A stretch of 64,000 bases of DNA from Micromonospora fulviviridis (GTDB lineage Bacteria > Actinomycetota > Actinomycetes > Mycobacteriales > Micromonosporaceae), in NCBI RefSeq assembly GCF_014648395.1, contig NZ_BMRA01000006.1, positions 97,100 to 161,099 of the forward strand, read 5' to 3'. A program made the position numbers and the translations under genes. Of the stretch, positions 26,800 to 37,738 are shown piece after piece. Below the pieces are notes generated by a model. It did not search any database. It was given only the letters and a program-made list of their open reading frames with translations, and was not told where the DNA came from. Positions within the stretch are counted from its first letter, which is position 1; each line of letters starts with the position of its first letter.

Positions 26800-26934
26800 T
26801 CATGGGCGACGGAACGTCGTGGTCGACCGGGCGATGGTCCGGTAACCGTGCGGCAACACCTGGGTCTCTCCCGGCCAGCAGGCACGTGCTGGGCCTGCCC
26901 ACTCTCCCGGTGACCCGAGAGCTGGGGAGGCACG
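26800..26934 (+). other. Structured leader candidate of the APC-type permease
   Basis: The 135 nt before the permease start hold several local hairpins, for example CCAGCA/TGCTGG around 26877..26894 and CTCTC/GAGAG around 26903..26922. The last one ends just before the Shine-Dalgarno GGGGAGG. Some relatives of this permease (KimA/YdaO in Bacillus) are controlled by a c-di-AMP riboswitch, but I could not match that consensus here. A regulatory leader is possible, not shown. Confidence 0.3.
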
Positions 26935-28896
<1,962 letters not shown>

Positions 28897-28988
28897 ACCG
28901 GCGCGTACGCGCCCGACGGGCCGGACGGCCCTGTGCGCGGGCCCCACCTCAGGCCACCATCAGAGGTGCACCGACCAGGAGGTAGCTC

Positions 28989-29429
28989 ATGGCAGACAGC
29001 GACGCCTGGCCCGCCCGACGGCACAGGCACACCCACCGGCCGCCGGCAGTGGTCAACCGGCTGATCCTGGCGGCCCTGCGTTCCCGGCGCCTGCACGGCC
29101 TGCTCGACGGGCAACTGTGCGAGGTGCGCTACCGCGCCGCCGACGGCCGGCTGGTCAGCCTGCCGGTGCTCTACGCCACGACGAATGGACGGTACGTCGT
29201 CCTCGTCGGCGACGCCTCGGACAAGCGCTGGTGGCGGCACTTCCGCCGGCCCGCCGAGGTGCAGGTGTGCCGGGGCGGCCGGTGCCGCACCGGCGCCGGC
29301 CAGGTGGTCCCGCCGGGCGACCCCGCCTTCGGCCCGGCGGCCGAGGCGTACGCCCGACGGCACGGCGTGCCGGTCGGCCCGGACGACCGGCTGCTGGTGG
29401 TGGACCTGCCGGCGACGGCATCGAACTGA
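28989..29429 (+). CDS. Deazaflavin-dependent nitroreductase-like (DUF385) protein
   Basis: A 146-residue protein. The core LCEVRYRAADGRLVSLPVLY ... RYVVLVGDASDKRWWRHFRR ... VCRGGRCRTGAG resembles the split-barrel F420-dependent nitroreductase/DUF385 family, which binds F420 or a similar cofactor. The family's usual TxGRxSG patch is degenerate here (RAADGRLVS), so cofactor binding is uncertain. The start follows a near-perfect AGGAGGTAG. It stands between two transporter genes without an obvious functional link. Confidence 0.6.
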   Translation: MADSDAWPARRHRHTHRPPAVVNRLILAALRSRRLHGLLDGQLCEVRYRAADGRLVSLPVLYATTNGRYVVLVGDASDKRWWRHFRRPAEVQVCRGGRCRTGAGQVVPPGDPAFGPAAEAYARRHGVPVGPDDRLLVVDLPATASN

Positions 29430-29489
29430 CCGCTCCCCGTTGAGGGAGGCCATCACGGAGGGTAGCGGTCCGGCTCGGTGGACAGTTGC

Positions 29490-29625
29490 CGGCCGGATCA
29501 TCCTCGAGCTTGCGGCACAGCTGGGCCATGTACGGGCGTAGCTGGCCGGTCTTGTTGTGGCAATCCAGGCCCCACACCTCGTGTCGGACCGGGCGCTGGC
29601 TGACCAGCCTGCCCACGCGCCGGCG
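29490..29625 (-). pseudogene. kdpE: Second kdpE remnant (DNA-binding domain)
   Basis: The minus strand reads GRLVSQRPVRHEVWGLDCHN then KTGQLRPYMAQLCRKLEDDP. This matches the winged-helix end of KdpE (compare HDVWGPEYQHETNYLRQYMA and QLRRKLEDDP in the broken copy at 22819..23518). Only ~45 codons survive, without start or stop. It lies in front of the intact kup gene. Confidence 0.7.
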
Positions 29626-29649
29626 TGGCGACTCCCGCCCGGCCAGGTG

Positions 29650-29860
29650 CCGGAGCTCTTCCGACCTGGCGGGGCTCGCACTGGCCATCGAGCTGGCCGC
29701 GGCCCGGTTGCACGCCATGAGCGGTCGAGTCGGTCCCACCAGCTGGAGGACCCGTTCGCGCTGCGCGGCGGCGGGCCCGCACCAGGCCGCAGCGGCACCA
29801 CACCCTTGCACACCGGCTTCGCGCACTGTCCGGTAGAGCTGCGTGACCGAAGTTCGGCGG
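29650..29860 (+). pseudogene. AfsR/LuxR-type NB-ARC regulator fragment
   Basis: One frame gives DLAGLALAIELAAARLHAMS, the typical GLPLAIELAAARL motif of AfsR/LuxR-type NB-ARC regulators. The following QLEDPFALRGGG in a second frame fits the usual DDRFALLTGG continuation. A frame change and missing flanks show it is a remnant. Confidence 0.55.
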
Positions 29861-29900
29861 TCCGGGCTACGAGCGGCGTACGGGTTGGTATGCCTGTGGG

Positions 29901-31877
29901 GTGGCGGAGCACGCGAACAACGAGCAGTCTCCACTCGTAGGCGGCAACGAGCGGGAGGAAAACGGTGGGACCGCGTCTCAGACCTCGCTGACGGGTCGGG
30001 GGTCGGCGGGGCTGGGGTTGCTGCTGGGCGCGTTGGGTGTGGTGTACGGCGACATCGGCACGAGCCCGCTGTACGCGCTGAAGACGGTCTTCACCCTCGA
30101 CCGCAACCTGGTGCCGGACGAGCCCGACGTGTTCGGCGTGATCTCGTTGGTCTTCTGGTCGATCACCCTGATCGTGTCGATCAAATACGTCATTTACGTC
30201 CTGCGCGCCGACAACGAGGGCGAGGGTGGGGTGATGGCCCTGGCAGCCCTCGCCCGAAGGGCGCTGCTGATGGACAGCGGAAGGCGTGCCGGTGCCGTGT
30301 TGGCGCTGGGGGCGCTCGGTGCCGCTCTGTTCTACGGCGACAGTGTGATCACTCCGGCGATTTCCGTCCTGTCGGCGGTGGAAGGGCTCGAAGTCATCTC
30401 CCCGGGTTGGGCGGTGGTGGTCCTGCCGGTGTCGGCGGTAATCCTCGTTGTGCTGTTTGTCGTTCAGCGATGGGGCACCGGAAGGGTCGGGGCCGTGTTC
30501 GGGCCGACCATGGTGCTCTGGTTTGTCTGTATCGGCGTTGTCGGCGCGGCCGAGGTGTGGCGTCACCCAGGCGTTCTGGTCGGGTTGTCGCCGACGTACG
30601 CGGTATTGTTCGTCGTGGCTCACCCGGTCATCGCGTTCATCGCGATGGGCGCCGTGGTGCTGGCGATCACCGGCGCCGAAGCCCTCTACGCCGACATGGG
30701 GCATTTCGGCCGTGCCCCGATCCGCCGGGCCTGGTTCGCGATCGTGTTTCCCGCGTTGACGCTCAACTACCTCGGGCAGGGCGCGTTGATCCTGCGGGCA
30801 CCGGACAGTCGGGCTGATCCGTTCTTCCTGCTGCTGCCGGGCTGGGCGCGGCTGCCGATGGTCGTCCTGGCCACCGTGGCCACCGTGATCGCGTCTCAAG
30901 CGGTGATCTCGGGGGCCTTCTCGGTGTCCCGGGAGGCCATGCGGCTGGGCTTCCTGCCGCACCTGCGCATCCGACAGACCTCCCGTCGCGAGTACGGGCA
31001 GATCTACCTGCCCGGAGTGAACTGGAGCCTGTTCGCGGCAGTCTTGCTGGTGGTGTTCACCTTCGGCTCATCCACAAACCTCGCCGCCGCTTACGGAGTG
31101 GCGGTCACCGGTACCTTCCTGATCACCACGACCCTGTTCCTGGTCGTCGCGCGGGCGCTATGGCACTGGCCCACCTGGCAGGTCACGCTGTTCGGGATCG
31201 CCTTCGGCAGCATCGAGCTGGTCTTCTTCACCGCGAACCTGGCCAAGGTCAGCCACGGCGGTTGGCTCACGCTGCTCATCGCGATCATCGTGTTCACGGT
31301 GCTGCTGACGTGGCGGCGCGGATCGGAGCTGGTCACCCCCCGACGGACCGAACTTGAAGGCCCACTGCGGGACTTCATCGACACCCTGCACACCTCGAAC
31401 ATCCCGTGGGTGCCGGGCACCGCAGTTTTTCCCCATCCGAACAAGGAGACGACGCCCCTGGCGTTACGAGCGAATGTGGCGCACAACCACGTTCGGCACG
31501 AGCGGATCGTGATCATGACCGGTCGTACCGCGAACGTCCCGCACATTCCCTGGGATCGGCGACTGACCATCGACGATCTCGGCGATCCGAACGACGGCAT
31601 CATCCACATCAGCGCGGTCTTCGGCTTCCAGGACCCCACCGACTTTCCCGAGGTCCTGCGCCGCGCCGCCACCCACCCCCTCGCCGAAGGGTTCGCCCTC
31701 GACGAGGTCTCCTACTTCGTCTCGAGGATCACACTGCGCCGCACTCGTCGCCCCGGTATGGCCGCCTGGCGCAAACGTCTGTTCATCGGCCTCGCCCACA
31801 ACGCCGCCAGTCAAGCCGAGTTCCTGCACCTGCCCGAGGAGTGCACCATCGTCCTCAGCGCCGAAATCCCCGTCTGA
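29901..31877 (+). CDS. kup: Kup-type potassium uptake protein
   Basis: A 658-residue potassium/proton symporter of the KUP/HAK family. Signatures: LGVVYGDIGTSPLYALK in helix 1, ADNEGEGGVMALAAL, GAALFYGDSVITPAISVLSA, TGAEALYADMGHFG and a C-terminal cytoplasmic domain that ends in VSYFVSRITL-type sequence. About 12 membrane helices. The start is GTG 29901 with only weak ribosome-site character. It is a complete gene of usual family length (620-670). With the APC-type permease at 26935 it may carry potassium uptake where the Kdp regulatory genes have decayed. Confidence 0.95.
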   Translation: MAEHANNEQSPLVGGNEREENGGTASQTSLTGRGSAGLGLLLGALGVVYGDIGTSPLYALKTVFTLDRNLVPDEPDVFGVISLVFWSITLIVSIKYVIYVLRADNEGEGGVMALAALARRALLMDSGRRAGAVLALGALGAALFYGDSVITPAISVLSAVEGLEVISPGWAVVVLPVSAVILVVLFVVQRWGTGRVGAVFGPTMVLWFVCIGVVGAAEVWRHPGVLVGLSPTYAVLFVVAHPVIAFIAMGAVVLAITGAEALYADMGHFGRAPIRRAWFAIVFPALTLNYLGQGALILRAPDSRADPFFLLLPGWARLPMVVLATVATVIASQAVISGAFSVSREAMRLGFLPHLRIRQTSRREYGQIYLPGVNWSLFAAVLLVVFTFGSSTNLAAAYGVAVTGTFLITTTLFLVVARALWHWPTWQVTLFGIAFGSIELVFFTANLAKVSHGGWLTLLIAIIVFTVLLTWRRGSELVTPRRTELEGPLRDFIDTLHTSNIPWVPGTAVFPHPNKETTPLALRANVAHNHVRHERIVIMTGRTANVPHIPWDRRLTIDDLGDPNDGIIHISAVFGFQDPTDFPEVLRRAATHPLAEGFALDEVSYFVSRITLRRTRRPGMAAWRKRLFIGLAHNAASQAEFLHLPEECTIVLSAEIPV

Positions 31878-32214
31878 GGTGTCCGCTGTGATAGCGCGGT
31901 GTCCGTCTGATAGGGGCCACTTCATATTCGCGAGGAGCGTGCACCGACTGCCACCGCTGCAACAGCCGAAAGTGCTACAGCGAACCAATGACGAACGGCC
32001 AGTTTCACGGCCGGAAGTATGGCAGGTGGCTCTGGTCAGCGGCTGTCCCAGCCGAGCCATGTCGGGTCTCAGGACCTCCGCGATAGATCAGCGAACCGAT
32101 GCCCCGTAACCGCGTCCACACGGAGTGCTCGGCGGTTTTGCGCAGTCTCACGCTCATGCCGCTGACGGCGCGGTCGTGCCGAGATGTGCGAGCACCGGCC
32201 CGTATGGTGGCGTC
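31878..32214. other. Gene-free stretch
   Basis: 337 bp between kup and the NIPSNAP-like gene. A short imperfect direct repeat (GGTGTCCGCTGTGATAG / GGTGTCCGTCTGATAG) follows the kup stop. No convincing gene or RNA was found. Confidence 0.5.
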
Positions 32215-32526
32215 ATGATCACCTGCGTCGTGCACTACACCATCGACCCCGCGCAGATCGAGGCGTTTGAACGCTTCGCCCGCGCGTGGATGCGGCTAGT
32301 GGCCAAGCACGGTGGTGTGCACCACGGCTACTTCCTACCCGCCGAGGGAGCCAGCGATCAGGCCGAGGCGCTGTTCAGCTTCGAGAGCCTGGCAGCCTAC
32401 GAGCGTTACCGCGCACGGTTCGGAAATGACCCGGAGTTCGTCGCGGCTGACAGCATCCGCGACGACTCGGGTTGTGTCGTGCGGTACGAGCGAACGTTCA
32501 TGCGCCCGCTCCTGCCGACTGATTGA
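32215..32526 (+). CDS. NIPSNAP-like small protein
   Basis: A 103-residue protein of the dimeric alpha-beta barrel superfamily, similar to NIPSNAP domains: MITCVVHYTIDPAQIEAFER, HGGVHHGYFLPAEG, ALFSFESLAAYERYRARFGN. Such proteins occur as stand-alone genes with no clear enzymatic role. The ATG at 32215 follows GGTGGCG. The frame is open upstream but not coding-like. Confidence 0.82.
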   Translation: MITCVVHYTIDPAQIEAFERFARAWMRLVAKHGGVHHGYFLPAEGASDQAEALFSFESLAAYERYRARFGNDPEFVAADSIRDDSGCVVRYERTFMRPLLPTD

Positions 32527-32570
32527 AGGCGCACTCTTCTGTCGCGAAGTTGTCCTGCCGTGGACCTACG

Positions 32571-33131
32571 TCAGAGGCGAGTTGCCGTCGCCCGAATGTC
32601 GGCTGGCCGTCGCACCTGGTCGACGAGGCCGCCGCGGACACCGAGGCTGCCTCGCGCGGCCCGGTAGAAGCCGTCACGAGTCTCGTCGGCCCGCCGAACC
32701 AGGTCCGTCAGATCGTCGGGCGGGTCCGGCAAGGAACGCGCCGCCTGCTCCAGCGCTCGTACGGCGTGACGCCAAGCGGAGGCCGCACCTACGGTGAACT
32801 CGTCACCGAGCAGTAGAACCGACTCCCAGGTCAGGGTGTGCCGCACATCCGCCTCAGCCAACCGCGCTAACCCCTCCTCGCGGTCAAGTGCCGGGGTGCG
32901 GGCACCGGGCCGGTGGGCGCTGAGCATTCCCAGCGCCAGCAGGTGGATCTCCTTCACGGCGCGCGTGAAATCGGCGTAGGCGTCCAGCCGTCGCTCGTCC
33001 CAGCGCACCATTTGACCGCGCCGCCAACGGGCCCGTTCGGCCACTGTCGTGGCAATGATCGTGCCGACAGTGCCGACCACCACGCCGGTCAGCGCCGGCA
33101 CCTGCGTCATCATGGTCTCCAGCAGTCTCAC
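32571..33131 (-). CDS. Hypothetical single-helix membrane protein
   Basis: About 186 residues. An N-terminal helix (LTGVVVGTVGTIIATTVAE) is followed by a basic patch (RARWRRGQMVRWDERRLDAY) and a long helical cytoplasmic domain (YADFTRAVKEIHLLALGM ... RHAVRALEQAARSLPD). I chose GTG 33131, which has GAGGGG 6 nt upstream; the longer frame to 33347 has no signal. Proteins with this layout are common in actinomycetes as hypothetical genes. No function can be assigned. Confidence 0.65.
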   Translation of the reverse strand: MRLLETMMTQVPALTGVVVGTVGTIIATTVAERARWRRGQMVRWDERRLDAYADFTRAVKEIHLLALGMLSAHRPGARTPALDREEGLARLAEADVRHTLTWESVLLLGDEFTVGAASAWRHAVRALEQAARSLPDPPDDLTDLVRRADETRDGFYRAARGSLGVRGGLVDQVRRPADIRATATRL

Positions 33132-33595
33132 CGACGTCCCCTCGCCGTGGTTGGATTCGGCCCGTCCACCATGACTTGCACTACCGTCAGTTGCCATAGC
33201 CGCGCCGCCGGACCCGCACCCACGCTGGCCACATGACGAACCCGGTGACAGTAGCCTTCTGATCGTTGTCGTCGTGATTGTCTCTGTTCGAGGGACCGCC
33301 GTGGTGGACCGACTCCACCGGCGCGCCGCTTTCGTCCGCGCGCTCATGCCGCCGAGCGGGGAGTCCGATGCGAGCGGCGTGTGTCATGAGGTCGAGGTCG
33401 GATCACAACCGCAGAGTATCGGGCGGGCAACCCCTGCCGGTCGACGCGCGCCGACCAAGGTCAGGTGCAGGATCTGCCGCCGATGGTGCGTCACGTTGAA
33501 TGATGGGCCGGGCGACCCGCGGCGCGCGGAGATGAGCGCGCCTGGTGGCGCCGGCGCGACGGAACGCTGCCGATGGTCACGGGCGCTTCACCAGT
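33132..33595. other. Gene-free stretch
   Basis: 464 bp between two minus-strand genes. No reading frame here has a believable start and product, and I see no RNA gene. Confidence 0.45.
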
Positions 33596-34270
33596 TTAGG
33601 TGGGCTGCGCATCCCACCAGCGTTGAAGCTCGACATCCGGCGCTTCCGGGCTGGTGAAGTGGAACGGCACACCGACATGCTGGGCGACAGCCTGCCCCTG
33701 CTCGGTCGCCTGCCGCGCCTCCGGCCAGGGCGGCACATGGCCGTTGAACAGGCGGATGTCACCGCCTTGCCGCAGCACCGTCAACGGCACCTCGTCGAAG
33801 CGGTCATGGTGCCGGCCCGGCCGCCGCACGATCGCGACCAGGTCGACGCACCAGCCCTGCGTGTCACCGTCCCACAGTGCTTCGACGGCGACGACCGGTG
33901 CAGTGATGGCGGCCGCCTTCTCGATCAGCTGCGCGGTCGTCGCGGGCGTTGGCTCCGGCTCGACGAGACCCCGCCCGTCCAGTTCGGCGCGACGCTCGAT
34001 CAGCAGATCCTGGGCCTGGTAAAGACCGGGCGTAGGCTGCAGTCCGCCTTCCCGACGCAGGAGGACGACAGCCGCGATCAGCCGACGTGCGCACAGCAGC
34101 CCGTCGATCCGGTCCCGCAGCTGCGGGCTCAGCGCGTTCCACCAGGCGTCGCGCGCATACATGCTGCCATTCTCGCCGTTCATGCCGGCGGCGATCCGCG
34201 CCGACGGACGCAGCCCTGACGTACCGTCCGGATCTGCCGCGGATCGCTTGTTACGTAGCGTTTCAGCCAT
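33596..34270 (-). CDS. Hypothetical protein
   Basis: Up to 224 residues, soluble. The middle and end (LIAAVVLLRREGGLQPTPGL ... AQDLLIERRAELDGRGLVEP ... WCVDLVAIVRRPGRHHDRFD) show strong coding character, but I recognise no family. The ATG at 34270 has AGGA 5 nt upstream; the ATG at 34183 is an alternative. It is divergent from the 34375 phosphodiesterase-like gene, 104 bp apart. Confidence 0.6.
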   Translation of the reverse strand: MAETLRNKRSAADPDGTSGLRPSARIAAGMNGENGSMYARDAWWNALSPQLRDRIDGLLCARRLIAAVVLLRREGGLQPTPGLYQAQDLLIERRAELDGRGLVEPEPTPATTAQLIEKAAAITAPVVAVEALWDGDTQGWCVDLVAIVRRPGRHHDRFDEVPLTVLRQGGDIRLFNGHVPPWPEARQATEQGQAVAQHVGVPFHFTSPEAPDVELQRWWDAQPT

Positions 34271-34374
34271 CCCGGTCCTGTGGCTGCTGACTCGGTCGTC
34301 TGGTACGTAAGGTCACCGTGCGGCGGTGAGGATCGTCGGAGCGAGCCTGGTGGGACGATCGGTGGAGTGTGATC

Positions 34375-35169
34375 GTGCGAGTTGTGAGCGTCAATGCCTG
34401 GGGTGGCGCGCTGGCCGACGAGTTACTCGCGTGGCTGCCAAGCAGCGAAGCGGACGTCGTTTGCCTACAGGAGGTAACGCGAACTCCCGGCCTGGCCGGC
34501 TGGACCCGGTTCTCCGACGGAGAGCGAAGCCTGCCACAGCGGGCCACTCTCCTGGATGACGTACGCGGTGTCCTGCCACAGCATCAGGCATTCTTCGTGA
34601 CGAGCGACTCCGGCCCGGTGTACGACGAAGCTGGCCGCAGCCACCGGCAGGACTTCGGCGTGGCGACCTTGATCGGTGAAGATCTGCCGGTCGTCGGCGT
34701 CGACTCCGCCTTTGTTCACGGTCACTTCGCCGACCACGTCGAGTGGGCGGTGTCCGACCGTCCACGTGTTGCCCTCGCGGTGCAAACCGTCGATCGTGTC
34801 GCTGACCGGCCGGTATGGGTCGTGCAGGTGCACGGGCTGCGTGACCCGCTCGGCAAAGCCGACACCCCTGCCCGGCGCCGCCAGGCCGAACGGCTCGCCG
34901 ATCTCGTGCGCCGGATCCGCGGCTCGAAGGATCTGGTAGTCGTTTGCGGCGACTTCAATGTGCTGCCCGACAGTGAAACGTTCAGCGTGCTGGCCGACCT
35001 CGGTCTCACCGACCTGGTCGGCGTCGCCGACACCCGCACATCTCGCTACCGCAAATCGGTCAGGCACGCCAGCTACCTGCTCGTCTCCGACCTTGCCGCC
35101 GTCGAGCGGTTCGAGATTCTGGCAGAACCTGAGGTGTCGGACCATCGGGCGCTGATCCTCGACATTTGA
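34375..35169 (+). CDS. Endonuclease/exonuclease/phosphatase family protein
   Basis: A 264-residue protein of the DNase I-like EEP superfamily. The metal and catalytic motifs are all present: VVSVNAWGG (Asn), VVCLQEV (Glu), VVQVHGL (His), VCGDFNVLPDS (Asp and Asn) and SDHRAL (Asp-His). A cytosolic phosphodiesterase acting on nucleic acid or phospholipid-type phosphate esters is expected. I prefer GTG 34375 (GGAG 7 nt upstream), giving MRVVSVNAWGG, over GTG 34369. Confidence 0.87.
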   Translation: MRVVSVNAWGGALADELLAWLPSSEADVVCLQEVTRTPGLAGWTRFSDGERSLPQRATLLDDVRGVLPQHQAFFVTSDSGPVYDEAGRSHRQDFGVATLIGEDLPVVGVDSAFVHGHFADHVEWAVSDRPRVALAVQTVDRVADRPVWVVQVHGLRDPLGKADTPARRRQAERLADLVRRIRGSKDLVVVCGDFNVLPDSETFSVLADLGLTDLVGVADTRTSRYRKSVRHASYLLVSDLAAVERFEILAEPEVSDHRALILDI

Positions 35170-35261
35170 ATCGGAGAACCACGCCGGCTCGCCAGTACGC
35201 GACGTCATGGGCACTTACTGTGAGCATGTGGGTGTGGCCGAGGGCAGGCTAGGCTCGGCTG

Positions 35262-36122
35262 GTGCCGCACGACACGATCTTCAACGAGCACCGCGCTCTT
35301 CTCAACGCCGTCGCATATCGGGTGCTCGGCCGCTGGAGCGACGCTGAGGACGTGGTCCAGGACGCGTGGCTGCGGTGGAGTGCTGTCGACGTCGAGCAGG
35401 TGGAGAACGCGGAGGGTTATCTGGTCCGGGTGACCACCCGTCTGGCGATCGATCGCCTGCGCAGTGCCGCGTCCCGGCGCGAGACCTATGTCGGCCCATG
35501 GCTGCCCGAGCCCATTCTGACCGCGCCGGATGTCGCCGACGACGTCGCCCGCTCGGAGTCGGTGTCGTTGGCGATGCTGTTGGTTCTCGAGTCGTTGTCC
35601 GCCTTGGAGCGGGCTGTCTTCGTGTTGCACGAGGCGTTCGGCTACTCCCACAGCGAGATCGCCACTATGGTCGAGCGCAGCCCGGAATCGGTACGTCAGA
35701 CGGCGTTGCGCGCGCGAGAGCACGTCAGCCGCAGGCGGCGCCGCTATGACACCGATCAGGCGACCCGGCGCAAGGTGACGGAGTCGTTCATGTCGGCGAG
35801 CACCGGTGGTGATCTTGTTTCGCTGATGGAGGTGCTGGCGCCGGACGTGAGGTTGGTGTGCGACGGTGGCGGCCTGGCGCCGGCGCCGCGCAAGGCGATC
35901 GAGGGAATCGATCTGGTGGCGCGGGCACTGGTCACGTTCGGCGGTCGCATGCCACAGGAGCCGCGCGTGGTGATGGCCGAGGTCAACGGCGGGCCCGGCG
36001 TCGTCATCTACTCCGCTGAAACCCCGGTGGCGGTCATCGTGCTGCATCTTGTCGATGGGCGTGCGCGGGAGATTCACCTGATCAGCAACCCGGAGAAGCT
36101 CACCGCCGTCGCCGGCTTGTGA
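35262..36122 (+). CDS. ECF sigma factor, ECF41/SigJ type
   Basis: A 286-residue sigma factor. Region 2 is AEDVVQDAWLRWSAVDVEQV, region 4 is LSALERAVFVLHEAFGYSHS plus the HTH MVERSPESVRQTALRARE. A ~115-residue SnoaL-like C-terminal domain carries LVCDGGGL and ends in ISNPEKLTAV, close to the DGGGK and NPDKL motifs of ECF41 sigma factors. In that group the C-terminal domain modulates activity and there is usually no anti-sigma factor. The GTG at 35262 has a weak site. ECF41 genes typically lie beside the oxidoreductase-type gene they control; here that is the NDH-2-like flavoprotein directly downstream. Confidence 0.9.
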   Translation: MPHDTIFNEHRALLNAVAYRVLGRWSDAEDVVQDAWLRWSAVDVEQVENAEGYLVRVTTRLAIDRLRSAASRRETYVGPWLPEPILTAPDVADDVARSESVSLAMLLVLESLSALERAVFVLHEAFGYSHSEIATMVERSPESVRQTALRAREHVSRRRRRYDTDQATRRKVTESFMSASTGGDLVSLMEVLAPDVRLVCDGGGLAPAPRKAIEGIDLVARALVTFGGRMPQEPRVVMAEVNGGPGVVIYSAETPVAVIVLHLVDGRAREIHLISNPEKLTAVAGL

Positions 36123-36172
36123 CGGCGGTCATAGCGCCTCACGGTTTCAGGCGGCTGCGTCGTCCGTGGGGC

Positions 36173-37354
36173 ATGACTGACATCAAGCAGGTAGTTGTTA
36201 TCGGCGCCGGCTACACCGGCATGCTGGCGGCCCTCGGTACGGCGAAACGAGCCAAGGGCCGGGTCCAGGTGACCCTCGTCAACCCGTGGGAGAGGTTCAC
36301 CGAGCGGCTGCGGATGCACCAGATCGCCACCGGCCAACAGCTCGCCGAACATCGCATCCCGGACCTGGTGGCCGGTACCGGCATCGACTTCGTGCAGGGC
36401 TGGGCGACCGGGATCGACACCAGTGCGCACACCATCACGGTGTCCACGGTGGATGACGGTCAGGTCTTCCTCGGCTACGACACACTGGTCTATGCGGTCG
36501 GCAGCACCACCGACACCGGCGGTGTCCCCGGGGTCACCGAGCACGCCTTCACCCTCAACAGCCCGCAGAGCGCACAGGACATGGCCGCGCACCTCGCGCG
36601 CCGGGGTAACAGCGAGTTCCTTGTCTGCGGAGCCGGCTTGACCGGGATCGAGGCCGCGACCGAGATCGTCGAGTCCCACCCGAACGTCCGGGTCACCCTG
36701 CTGAGCCGGGGCGAGCCGGCCGCGATGATGGGTGCCAAGGCTCGCGCATACCTGACGGCGGCCTTGGATCGGCTGGGCGTGACCGTCCGGCAGGGCGTCA
36801 GCGTGACCAAGGTGCTTCCGAGCGGGGTCGAGCTGGAAGGCGGCGAGTTCGTCGCCGGCGACGGCTGCCTGTGGACCACCGGCGTGCGCGTGGCCACGCT
36901 GGCCACCGAGGCCGACATTCTCACCGACGAGCACGGGCGCATCCTTACCGATGCCATGCTGCGGTCGGTGTCGCACCCGGAGATCTACGCGATCGGTGAC
37001 GCGGCCGCCATCCGCCAGGCTTACGGCGTCATCCACGGCACCTGCCAGAGCGGCATTCCGTCGGCGGCGCACGCCGCCGAGAACATCGCTCGGCAGTTGC
37101 GGGGCAAGCAGCTCAAGCCGTTCCGCTTCGGCTACCTCCACCAGCCGGTGAGCCTCGGACGCAAGGACGCGGTAATCCAGTTCACCCACGGCGACGACAG
37201 CCCCCGGCGCTGGTACATCACCGGCCGGGCAGCCATCTTCTACAAGGAGACGGTCAGCAGCAGCCCGATCAAGACCTACGGGCTGGCGAAGCGGCTGACT
37301 ATCTCGTCGCGGATGCTTGCCACCACCGGCGGCAAGCGCAACAAGCCGGTCTAG
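36173..37354 (+). CDS. NAD(P)/FAD-dependent oxidoreductase (NDH-2-like)
   Basis: A 393-residue flavoprotein of the pyridine-nucleotide disulfide oxidoreductase class. FAD-binding VVVIGAGYTGMLAAL is at the N-terminus, the second dinucleotide motif FLVCGAGLTGIEAATEI at about 153, and the FAD-closing EIYAIGDAAA motif near 275. No redox CxxxxC pair is visible, as in type II NADH dehydrogenase-like enzymes. The ATG at 36173 is used; a GTG at 36119 overlapping the sigma factor stop (GTGA) would add 18 unlikely residues but might serve coupling. It is probably the direct target of the ECF41 sigma factor. Confidence 0.9.
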   Translation: MTDIKQVVVIGAGYTGMLAALGTAKRAKGRVQVTLVNPWERFTERLRMHQIATGQQLAEHRIPDLVAGTGIDFVQGWATGIDTSAHTITVSTVDDGQVFLGYDTLVYAVGSTTDTGGVPGVTEHAFTLNSPQSAQDMAAHLARRGNSEFLVCGAGLTGIEAATEIVESHPNVRVTLLSRGEPAAMMGAKARAYLTAALDRLGVTVRQGVSVTKVLPSGVELEGGEFVAGDGCLWTTGVRVATLATEADILTDEHGRILTDAMLRSVSHPEIYAIGDAAAIRQAYGVIHGTCQSGIPSAAHAAENIARQLRGKQLKPFRFGYLHQPVSLGRKDAVIQFTHGDDSPRRWYITGRAAIFYKETVSSSPIKTYGLAKRLTISSRMLATTGGKRNKPV

Positions 37355-37738
37355 CGGGGACGTTCCGGTCCCGCGTCGTTCGCCGGCTGACCCAGCGGGA
37401 CAGTGGCCGCCTGATGGGGTCAGGCGCCGCCGCCGGCCGCCGTTGTCCTGCCGTGCCAGTCACGGGTGCTGGGCCGTTTACCCCAGCGGCGGGTATTGCT
37501 CATGAACGGTCCTGCCGCCATGTCACGAGCGGCCGGGCTGGTTCTTCTCAGGTGTCGGCACCCACCCCGGAGGGGCCCTGCTTTCATTCGAAAATTCAAA
37601 AGTTGAATCGTATCGATCTAAAGATTAGCGTGTGGCTCATCGATCTTTTGTGCTGCGAGGTCGAAGACGCCGGTCCCAGGGAGGCGAGCCCCACCGATCC
37701 TCCCGGCCGGGCCCCCACCACTCGCACCAGGAGGAACC
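37355..37738. promoter_or_regulatory. Upstream region of the PA14/DUF1080 gene with AT-rich patch
   Basis: Within this 384-bp gap, 37581..37630 is sharply AT-richer than the surroundings. It holds the perfect small dyad TTCAAaagTTGAA (37595..37607) and overlapping ATCG repeats, a likely promoter/operator. A -10-like TAAAGA at 37619..37624 with an 18-bp spacer to TTCAAA is possible. The gene start at 37739 has AGGAGG 5 nt upstream. Confidence 0.45.

Noticed and set aside
26800..26934. c-di-AMP (ydaO-type) riboswitch
   Set aside because: The permease family makes it attractive, but the conserved riboswitch core sequences could not be found; only generic hairpins are visible.
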